This document shows, in pieces, positions 1-5,453 of a DNA stretch of 21,406 nucleotides. The notes under the pieces were generated by a model. It ran no database searches. It was not told where the DNA came from and saw only the letters and a list, made by a program, of their open reading frames with translations. The stretch lies in the NCBI GenBank assembly GCA_041652635.1, contig JBAZGW010000021.1, forward strand, positions 1-21,406, written 5' to 3'. The stretch is from Undivivens sp041652635 (GTDB taxonomy: Bacteria > Omnitrophota > Gorgyraeia > Gygaellales > Profunditerraquicolaceae). How positions within the stretch are numbered: the first letter of the stretch is position 1; each line of letters starts with the position of its first letter. The position numbers and the translations under genes were made by a program.

Positions 1-2
1 CG

Positions 3-467
3 CTTCTTAAAAAGAACGTGGAGAAGCAAAGGGCTATATACGAATTATTTTCAGAAGACAAAATAAATATGGGGCTCTATAAAGAGAGAGCTGAGCTTTT
101 AAGTAATGAGGAGAAAAAACTAAAGCAGGATATCAAGGCCATTCATCTTAAGATTCTGGACAAGCGCAATTCCGTCAATCTGGTCAAGGCGACGCAGGAT
201 TTTCTTTTGAGGTTGCGCAGTACGCCCGAAAGCGACAATCACCAATTGGACTACCTTATAAAGACGTTCATGAGGATTGTCTTTAAGTCGATTACTATCC
301 AGAATCAAGAGATCGTGAAATTTGAGTTGAATGAGCCGTGGAAGACTTGCTATGAAGAGGGGATGAAATGGTTGAAAACGAGCGAAAAGACGACAATACA
401 GGCGATTCCGGAGGCAAAAGCCCGAAGAAGTTACGTGTGCTTTTGCGCACCTTCGGATGTCAAATGA
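3..467 (+). CDS. C-terminal part of a probable large serine recombinase (5' end outside window)
   Basis: The frame is open from the left edge (LLKKNVEKQ...) and closes with TGA at 465-467, so the gene begins upstream; the GTG at 18 is an internal codon, not a supported start. What is visible is a charged coiled-coil stretch (EERAELL-like, EEKKLKQDIKAIHLKILDKR) followed by LIKTFMRIVFKSITIQNQEIVKFEL. This matches the layout of the C-terminal coiled coil and final beta segment of serine recombinases that carry the zinc-ribbon and recombinase domains; those domains and the catalytic serine domain would lie outside the window. Such enzymes integrate or excise mobile elements. The segment is visibly more AT-rich than the genes that follow, which suggests transfer. 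The last 34 codons overlap miaB in another frame. The family call rests only on this tail, so another coiled-coil protein remains possible. Confidence 0.55.
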   Translation, partial: LLKKNVEKQRAIYELFSEDKINMGLYKERAELLSNEEKKLKQDIKAIHLKILDKRNSVNLVKATQDFLLRLRSTPESDNHQLDYLIKTFMRIVFKSITIQNQEIVKFELNEPWKTCYEEGMKWLKTSEKTTIQAIPEAKARRSYVCFCAPSDVK

Positions 468-1945
468 ATATCCGCGATTCTGAAGTGATTGCCGGGATCC
501 TTATTCAGGCGGGGTTTGAGTTGAGGCAGTCGGAGGACGACGCGGATGTGGTTATTTTGAATACTTGCGCGGTGCGGGAGCATGCGGAGGAGAAGGTCTG
601 GTCGGAGATAGGGAGTATAGCTAAACGAAGGACGAAGCATGAGGCACGAGGCACGCAGAACGAGATACGAAGAACGAAGAATGAGGCACGAGGGACAAAC
701 GAAGTCCATAGTAAGGACGCAAGGGATCAATTTTGCGAGGCTAAAAAGGTGACAGTCACTAAAAGTGACAGTCACCTTTCGGCGAGAACCGAGAACCGAG
801 AACCGAGAACCGTCAGCCCGATTATCGGCCTCGTGGGTTGTATGGCGAAGAATTACGGGCAGGCGGCGTTTACGCGCTCTCCGTTCGTGGATTTCGTGGT
901 CGGGCCGCAGGACATCGCCAAGATACCGGAGATTCTGCAAAAATTAGTCCATAGTCAGTCCATCCTTCGACAGGCTCAGGACTGCGTAGTCGATGGTCGG
1001 CAGAATAGAGAAACGAAGGATGAGGCACGAAGCACGAGGGACGAGAAAGAGATAGAGGCACGAAGCATAAAGCACGAGGGACGAGAAGGAGATAGAAACC
1101 GGAAGCAGGAGAATACAGAAATACAAAGGACGAAACAGCCAAGTTCAATACTTTTTGAACGCAAGATCTGGGAGACGGACGGTCTGACCCGTCCGGAGGA
1201 GATCTATCACAGCGGGTTCCGTTCCGATACGAAAAAAGCCTATATCGTCATCTCCGAGGGGTGCTCGAATTATTGTTCGTATTGCGTGGTGCCTTATGTG
1301 CGCGGGCAATTGCGTCACCGCAGGCAGGAGGACATTCTGCGAGAGGCGCAGGAGGCGGCCTCAAAAGGCATCACAGAAATATTTTTGCTGGGGCAGAATG
1401 TTAATTCTTACCGTTCGGTATCGGCAACCGGCGCTGAAGGTGATTTTGTGGATCTGCTGGAGGCCGTGCACGCGCTTGAAGGTGTAAGCAGAATATCTTT
1501 TATTTCTTCTCATCCGAAAGACAGCAATACGCGTTTGTTCAAGGCCATCGCCGGCCTGGAAAAGGTGAAAAAGTCTTTGCATCTGCCGTTCCAGTCAGGT
1601 TCCGACCATATCCTGAAATCAATGAACCGCGGATATAATAGTAAATACTATTTGGAATTAGCGCGCGAATATCGTAAAATAGTCCAGGGCGGGGAGTTGA
1701 GCACGGACATTATCGTGGGCTTCCCCGGTGAGAGCGAAGAGGATTTTCAAGCCACCTACCGGATGGTGGAAGATGTGCGGTTCGATTCAGCGTTTATTTT
1801 TAAGTATTCGCCCAGGCCTCACAGCAAGGCCGTCGATTTCAGCGATGATGTTGAGAAACAAGAGAAAGAGCGCAGGCATAAGCTGATCCTGGATCTGCAA
1901 AAACGCGTATCGCTGTCCGCCAGGCAGCGCAGAGAGGCCAAATGA
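368..1945 (+). CDS. miaB: tRNA-2-methylthio-N6-dimethylallyladenosine synthase MiaB, with repeat-derived insertions and no TRAM domain
   Basis: Radical SAM methylthiotransferase that converts i6A37 to ms2i6A37 in tRNAs, using two 4Fe-4S clusters. The ATG at 368 follows AGAGGGG at 356-362, a good ribosome binding site. The N-terminal UPF0004 domain has its three cluster cysteines at C31 (RTFGCQMN), C67 (NTCAVRE) and C158 (VGCMA). The radical SAM motif CSNYC-SYC gives C299, C303 and C306. Two blocks do not belong to the family: roughly residues 87-149, between C67 and C158, and 192-262, in the linker before the radical SAM domain. Both are translated 7-nt repeats, hairpins and REP-like DNA. The protein ends at LSARQRREAK, where the C-terminal TRAM domain normally begins, so that domain is absent. 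At 525 residues it is longer than the usual 430-475 despite this loss. Its stop overlaps the next start (ATGA, 1942-1945). It pairs functionally with miaA downstream. Confidence 0.9.
   Translation: MVENERKDDNTGDSGGKSPKKLRVLLRTFGCQMNIRDSEVIAGILIQAGFELRQSEDDADVVILNTCAVREHAEEKVWSEIGSIAKRRTKHEARGTQNEIRRTKNEARGTNEVHSKDARDQFCEAKKVTVTKSDSHLSARTENREPRTVSPIIGLVGCMAKNYGQAAFTRSPFVDFVVGPQDIAKIPEILQKLVHSQSILRQAQDCVVDGRQNRETKDEARSTRDEKEIEARSIKHEGREGDRNRKQENTEIQRTKQPSSILFERKIWETDGLTRPEEIYHSGFRSDTKKAYIVISEGCSNYCSYCVVPYVRGQLRHRRQEDILREAQEAASKGITEIFLLGQNVNSYRSVSATGAEGDFVDLLEAVHALEGVSRISFISSHPKDSNTRLFKAIAGLEKVKKSLHLPFQSGSDHILKSMNRGYNSKYYLELAREYRKIVQGGELSTDIIVGFPGESEEDFQATYRMVEDVRFDSAFIFKYSPRPHSKAVDFSDDVEKQEKERRHKLILDLQKRVSLSARQRREAK
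623..704 (+). repeat. Degenerate heptanucleotide array inside miaB
   Basis: Loose tandem copies of a 7-nt unit close to AYGARGC (acgaagc, atgaggc, acgaggc, acgaggg). In the miaB frame they give a heptapeptide pattern, RRTKHEA / RGTQNEI / RRTKNEA / RGTNE. The same unit recurs at 1009-1135, 8889-8981 and 9642-9670. Confidence 0.8.
745..779. repeat. Imperfect palindrome inside miaB
   Basis: Two direct copies of GTGACAGTCAC flank a short AAA centre. Because each copy is nearly self-complementary, the whole 35-nt block also forms a long stem of about 16 pairs with a single A-A mismatch and a 3-nt loop. It is translated in miaB as KKVTVTKSDSHL. It looks like a REP- or MITE-type palindrome lodged in a coding region. 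Confidence 0.75.
784..811. repeat. Four perfect GAGAACC tandem repeats inside miaB
   Basis: GAGAACC occurs four times without mismatch, read in miaB as ARTENREPRT. The related array at 13047-13074 has units ending in ACC, so this is a second flavour of 7-nt repeat in the same genome. Confidence 0.85.
956..984. repeat. REP-like hairpin inside miaB
   Basis: CAGTCC at 956-961 pairs perfectly with GGACTG at 979-984 around a loop holding CCTTCGACAGGCTCAGG. That core resembles a dispersed REP-like sequence common in environmental genomes, whose translation is recognisable as LRQAQD in this frame and LSLSKD or PEPVEG in others. Here it codes for SILRQAQDC of MiaB. The heptamer-like GTCCATA just upstream (947-953) also occurs at 703-709. 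Confidence 0.65.
1009..1135 (+). repeat. Second degenerate heptanucleotide array inside miaB
   Basis: Longer and more decayed array of the same AYGARGC-type units (gaggcac, gaagcac, gagggac), translated as ETKDEAR / STRDEKE and so on. It occupies the linker between the UPF0004 and radical SAM domains, which in ordinary MiaB is only a few to some twenty residues long. Confidence 0.75.
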
Positions 1946-2772
1946 GTTATCGATACAGCTTGAAAGATACCGGCAAGATTTACGGCCGCGCGCCGTTCCT
2001 GTTCGCCGTGGCCACGCTCTGCGCGGCCGCGCTGATGCTTTTGTTATGGCGTATGCCCGCTTCCTGCGGGATGAACCTGGATAAGACCAAACTTTATTTC
2101 TTAAAAGGCGACTATAAGCAGGCGATAAAAGAAGGCGAGCGGACCCTGGCCCAGGCCGGCAAGGATTCCCGCGGGCTCAACGAATTATATTATATCCTGG
2201 GCGTCAGCTATATGAAAGACGGCAATCTCCTGCGCGCCTCGGATATCTTCGAGATCATTCTGCATGAGTCCCGCAGTTCGGATTTCAGGGATGAAGCCGA
2301 TATCGGCCTGGCCGACACTTACTTTCTGCGCGGCGATTATGATACCGCGGAGAAACATTATAAAGAGATGGTCGAGCGAAAAGCTTACGCGCGTTTTGCC
2401 GATGGGATATACTACCGGCTTAAACGCTGCGCCGAGAAAAGAGGCGATAGCGCCGCGGCCGCGGATTACGCCGTCAGGATAAGCAGGAATTTTCCCGCTC
2501 CAGGTGAGGAGAACGGCCTGGACGTCCTGCGCAACCCGGGATTTTATTATACTGTTCAGGCCGGGTCTTTCTCGCGCCAAGCGAACGCCGACGGTCTAAA
2601 AGAGGAATTGGCCAAAAAAGGATACGCTGCCTATGTCGAGAAATATCAGCGGCCGGGCGGAGGCAATGTCCTTTATCGCGTGAAGGTCGGTAAATTCGGC
2701 GACCGCGGCCAGGCGGAAGATTCCGCAAAGAAACTCGCCAAAGAAGGTTATCCCATCCGTATCTGCCCCTGA
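1942..2772 (+). CDS. Membrane-anchored TPR protein with C-terminal SPOR domain
   Basis: 276 residues. A hydrophobic segment at about residues 17-37 (APFLFAVATLCAAALMLLLW) is a membrane anchor or uncleaved signal. Residues ~45-185 form TPR-like helical pairs (KLYFLKGDYKQAIKEGERTL; YYILGVSYMKDGNLLRASDIF; ADTYFLRGDYDTAEKHYKEM). Residues ~201-276 are a SPOR domain, with YTVQAGSFSRQANADGLKEEL and a second YRVKVGKFGDRGQAEDSAKKL half. SPOR domains bind denuded septal peptidoglycan, so the protein probably sits in the periplasm facing the wall, with the TPRs docking partners. This supports a cell with a peptidoglycan-containing, probably diderm, envelope. The start overlaps the miaB stop by four bases, implying translational coupling; miaA follows seven bases later. 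The exact cellular role is unknown. Confidence 0.8.
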   Translation: MSYRYSLKDTGKIYGRAPFLFAVATLCAAALMLLLWRMPASCGMNLDKTKLYFLKGDYKQAIKEGERTLAQAGKDSRGLNELYYILGVSYMKDGNLLRASDIFEIILHESRSSDFRDEADIGLADTYFLRGDYDTAEKHYKEMVERKAYARFADGIYYRLKRCAEKRGDSAAAADYAVRISRNFPAPGEENGLDVLRNPGFYYTVQAGSFSRQANADGLKEELAKKGYAAYVEKYQRPGGGNVLYRVKVGKFGDRGQAEDSAKKLAKEGYPIRICP

Positions 2773-2779
2773 GCCCATA

Positions 2780-3700
2780 ATGAATGATAAGATAATTTTT
2801 CTCGCCGGCCCGACCGCCGCCGGAAAGTCAGCCGCCGCGTTAATCCTGGCGGAACGCGTCGGCGCGGAGATCGTTTCCTGCGATTCAATGCAGGTCTACC
2901 GGGGAATGGATATCATCACTTCCAAACCTTCCCCGGAGGACAGGCGGCGCCTGCCGCATCATTTGATAGATATTTTGCCGGCCACGGAAGATTATAGCGC
3001 TTTTCGTTATTATGAGGACGCGGTCAAGACGGTTGAGGATATTCTGGGCCGTGGAAGAACGCCGCTTTTTGTCGGCGGGACGGGGCTATACGTTTCCGTG
3101 GTCCTGGACGGGCTTTTTGCCTGCGCCCCGGAAGAAAGGGGATTGCGCGAAGGGTTTTACAAAGAGGCGGAATCGGCGCAGGGAGCGGCAGCGCTTTATG
3201 AAAGGTTGCGGCAATGCGACCCTCAGGCCGCCGCGCGTATCCATCCCAATGATCTGCGGCGGGTGGTCCGCGCTCTGGAGGTTTACACGCTTACCGGCAG
3301 GCCGATCTCGGAGAAGCAAAAAGAGCGCAGTGGTTTGTATGGGCGTTATCAGGTCGAGGTGTTTTGCCTTACTCCGCCCCGGGAAGAGTTGTACCGGCGC
3401 GTTAACGCGCGGGTGGATGAGATGTTCGCCGCCGGGCTCCAGCAGGAAGTGCGCGGGCTGTTAAGTCTGCCGCTTTCGCGCGCAGCCGGTTACGCCATCG
3501 GACTGCAGGAACTTAAAGGTTATTTCGAAGGGAAATACGCGCTGGAAGAGGCGCGCCGTTTAATAAAGATGAATACCAGGCATTATGCCAAGAGTCAGTT
3601 GACCTGGTTCAGGAAAGATAAACGCGTGCGCTGGGTGGATAACGCCGGCGCGCGGCCGGAGGAGGCAGCGGAAAAATTATGGAAAGAGTCCTTACTGTAA
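2780..3700 (+). CDS. miaA: tRNA dimethylallyltransferase MiaA
   Basis: Transfers a dimethylallyl group from DMAPP to N6 of A37 in tRNAs that read UNN codons; its product is the substrate of MiaB, encoded two genes upstream. The 306-residue length is typical. Visible motifs are the P-loop GPTAAGKS (10-17), the DSMQVYRGMDI segment with the catalytic aspartate D35, the PHHLIDI motif, FVGGTGLYV, and HPNDLRRVVRALEVY, all characteristic of the family. The ATG at 2780 lies seven bases after the preceding stop, and the 3' end overlaps hflX by 22 nt, so the four genes from miaB to hflX probably form one transcript. Confidence 0.97.
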   Translation: MNDKIIFLAGPTAAGKSAAALILAERVGAEIVSCDSMQVYRGMDIITSKPSPEDRRRLPHHLIDILPATEDYSAFRYYEDAVKTVEDILGRGRTPLFVGGTGLYVSVVLDGLFACAPEERGLREGFYKEAESAQGAAALYERLRQCDPQAAARIHPNDLRRVVRALEVYTLTGRPISEKQKERSGLYGRYQVEVFCLTPPREELYRRVNARVDEMFAAGLQQEVRGLLSLPLSRAAGYAIGLQELKGYFEGKYALEEARRLIKMNTRHYAKSQLTWFRKDKRVRWVDNAGARPEEAAEKLWKESLL

Positions 3701-4929
3701 CAGTCAGGTTCAGCCATGCTTCAGACGAGGGATGGACGGTGGAAGACAGCGCCCGCGAAATGGCGGAACTTACCGCCAACAGCGGGGTTGAAGTGGTGGA
3801 GAATATTATCTGTCTGCGCGACCGGCCCACTGCCAGTCTGCTTATCGGCAGCGGCAAGGCCGAGGAACTCGCAATGATCTGCGCCGCGGATAATGTCGAA
3901 ACGGTGATCTTTAATATGGACTTGACCGGCACCCAACAGCGCAATCTCGAGGATATCATCGGTAAGCGTATTATCGACCGCACGCAGTTGATCCTGGATA
4001 TTTTCGCCAGGCACGCGGGCAGCGGCGAGGGAAAGGCGCAGGTTGAATTGGCGCAGTTGGAATATCTTCTCCCCAGGCTGGCAGGCAGGGGCAAATTGCT
4101 TTCCAGGCCCGGAGGCGGCATCGGCACCAGCGGTCCCGGAGAGACCAAGCTGGAGACGGACCGCCGCCGCATACGCAAGCGCATCGACAGCCTGAAGCGC
4201 GACCTGCGCGACTTAAGCAGCCACCGTCAGCTTCTGCGCAAGAAAAGAAAAGATCAGAAACTGCCGTTGGTGGCGCTGGTAGGCTATACCAACGCCGGGA
4301 AATCCACTCTTTTGAACAGCCTCTGCAACGCCGGGCAAAAGGTGCAGAACGCCTTGTTCACCACCCTGGATCCTTTGTCGAAAGCGATGCAGTTGCCAAG
4401 CGGGGAAAATATCGTGCTTACCGATACCGTGGGATTTCTCCACGATCTGCCTCATAACCTGATCGAGGCCTTTAAGGCCACCCTGGAAGAAACGGCGCAT
4501 GCCGATCTGCTTGTGCATGTGATCGACTGCAGCCATCATTTGGCTTATGAGCACGCGCGGGCGGTGCGCCAGGTGCTGGAGCAGATAGGAGCCAAGGATA
4601 TTCCGATGATCACGGCTTTGAATAAACTAGACCTACTCGACGATAAGAGCTGGCTGGCTTCTTTAGAGGCGGATATGCCCAGGCCGGTGCCTATCTCGGC
4701 TAAATTCGGCACTAATCTGGACAAACTTCAACAGGAGATCGAGCGCGACTTCAAAGGCAGGATGATGCAGGTGGATCTGCTTATTCCGCACAGCCGGATG
4801 CAGCTGTTGGACCAGTTTTACCGGCACGGTAAGGTGCTCTCAGTGGAGTATCTCGCCGAGGGGGTGAAGGTAAAAGGCAATCTTCCCGTGGCGGAGGCCA
4901 AACAGATGCAGGAAGCCTGCGGCAAGTGA
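3679..4929 (+). CDS. hflX: Ribosome-splitting GTPase HflX
   Basis: 416 residues. The N-terminal HflX domain includes LIGSGKAEEL and the conserved ARHAGSGEGKAQVELAQLEYLLPRL region, then the glycine-rich RPGGGIGTSGPGETKLE segment and a basic helix. The G domain has G1 GYTNAGKST (202-210), G3 DTVGF, G4 NKLD and G5 SAK. HflX binds the 50S subunit and rescues stalled or heat-damaged ribosomes. The start lies inside the end of miaA (22-nt overlap); miaA next to hflX is also seen in enterobacteria (miaA-hfq-hflX), here without hfq. The adjacent heat-shock region fits its stress role. Confidence 0.97.
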   Translation: MERVLTVTVRFSHASDEGWTVEDSAREMAELTANSGVEVVENIICLRDRPTASLLIGSGKAEELAMICAADNVETVIFNMDLTGTQQRNLEDIIGKRIIDRTQLILDIFARHAGSGEGKAQVELAQLEYLLPRLAGRGKLLSRPGGGIGTSGPGETKLETDRRRIRKRIDSLKRDLRDLSSHRQLLRKKRKDQKLPLVALVGYTNAGKSTLLNSLCNAGQKVQNALFTTLDPLSKAMQLPSGENIVLTDTVGFLHDLPHNLIEAFKATLEETAHADLLVHVIDCSHHLAYEHARAVRQVLEQIGAKDIPMITALNKLDLLDDKSWLASLEADMPRPVPISAKFGTNLDKLQQEIERDFKGRMMQVDLLIPHSRMQLLDQFYRHGKVLSVEYLAEGVKVKGNLPVAEAKQMQEACGK

Positions 4930-4981
4930 ACGGCAGGCGTGGACATCTGTTAGATATTCTAATAAAAGTAGTTAATTTTAC

Positions 4982-5010
4982 TTGACATTATCGTGAAGTT
5001 GTGTTAATCT
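4982..5010 (+). promoter_or_regulatory. Putative promoter for hspR
   Basis: A perfect -35 hexamer TTGACA (4982-4987), 17 nt of spacer, then a weak -10 TAATCT (5005-5010) preceded by TG at 5002-5003. About 20 bases upstream is a small palindrome, TTAGA-TAT-TCTAA (4950-4962), a possible operator. No HspR-type HAIR site (CTTGAGT, 7 nt, ACTCAAG) is visible. Confidence 0.5.
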
Positions 5011-5046
5011 TCTTGTGAGATTGATGACGCTGTGAAGGGAGCGGAA

Positions 5047-5319
5047 ATGCCTATTTTTCGGGTCACGATCAGCCCGGATGAGCCGGTATACATCATCAGC
5101 GTGGTCAGCAAGCTGGTGGATATTCCTGTTTGGACTTTGCGTCAACTGGATAAGGCGGGTCTGGTTTGTCCCAAGCGTCAGGGAAGGAAGTCCAGGCTTT
5201 ACTGTCGTAAGGACATAGAGCGCCTGGAATACATCCATTATTTAATGGAAGAGAAGCACGTGAATATCAGCGGTATCCGGGTCATACTGCAGATGAATAA
5301 GCAGGGAAAGCAGGAATGA
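5047..5319 (+). CDS. hspR: MerR-family transcriptional regulator, HspR-like heat-shock repressor
   Basis: The ATG at 5047 is preferred over the GTG at 5032 because AGGGA at 5036-5040 is well spaced before it; this gives 90 residues. The sequence DEPVYIISVVSKLVDIPVWTLRQLDKAGLVCPKR is the MerR winged-helix layout, and the opening EPVY-IS-V...TLRQ-D--GLV closely follows HspR of actinobacteria and Helicobacter. The rest (RLYCRKDIERLEYIHYLMEEKHVNISGIRVIL) completes the wing and helix. HspR normally represses dnaK and clpB operons by binding HAIR inverted repeats with DnaK as co-repressor. Its place directly before clpB and close to the dnaK cluster supports this role. It has its own promoter and is followed by a terminator-like hairpin. 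Confidence 0.8.
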   Translation: MPIFRVTISPDEPVYIISVVSKLVDIPVWTLRQLDKAGLVCPKRQGRKSRLYCRKDIERLEYIHYLMEEKHVNISGIRVILQMNKQGKQE

Positions 5320-5358
5320 ATAAAGAAGGTGTGTGTTCACTGCACCGCGGCCGGGATT

Positions 5359-5393
5359 CCGCTAAAAGATATAGGTAAGTAGCGGTTTTTTTT
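5359..5393 (+). terminator. Probable intrinsic terminator after hspR
   Basis: CCGCTA (5359-5364) pairs with TAGCGG (5380-5385), followed at once by eight T (5386-5393). The 15-nt loop is long for a classic terminator, but the T tract and the position between hspR and the clpB promoter fit. Confidence 0.55.
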
Positions 5394-5402
5394 GTTCCTA
5401 TT

Positions 5403-5429
5403 TTAGCACTCTTGTGCTATGATTGCTAA
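5403..5429. promoter_or_regulatory. CIRCE operator (HrcA binding site) upstream of clpB
   Basis: TTAGCACTC (5403-5411), nine bases, then GATTGCTAA (5421-5429). This is the consensus TTAGCACTC-N9-GAGTGCTAA with one mismatch in the right arm. It overlaps the -10 region of clpB, so bound HrcA would block RNA polymerase. HrcA is encoded just downstream of clpB. Confidence 0.88.
5415..5423 (+). promoter_or_regulatory. Extended -10 promoter of clpB
   Basis: TGC-TATGAT, an extended -10 (TG, one base, then TATGAT, one mismatch to consensus) inside the CIRCE element. No convincing -35 is seen (TTCCTA at 5395-5400 is weak). The start point would be near 5430, 24 nt before the ATG, with a purine-rich binding site AGGGGGGAAG in between. 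Confidence 0.55.
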
Positions 5430-5453
5430 TAGCAAGACAGAGGGGGGAAGAAG

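Noticed and set aside
623..1135. CRISPR array
   Set aside because: Units are 7 nt, degenerate and contiguous, with no unique spacers and no cas genes nearby.
4930..5046. HspR HAIR operator before hspR
   Set aside because: The stretch ACTTGA...TGAAGT around 4979-4998 is only a poor partial match to CTTGAGT-N7-ACTCAAG.
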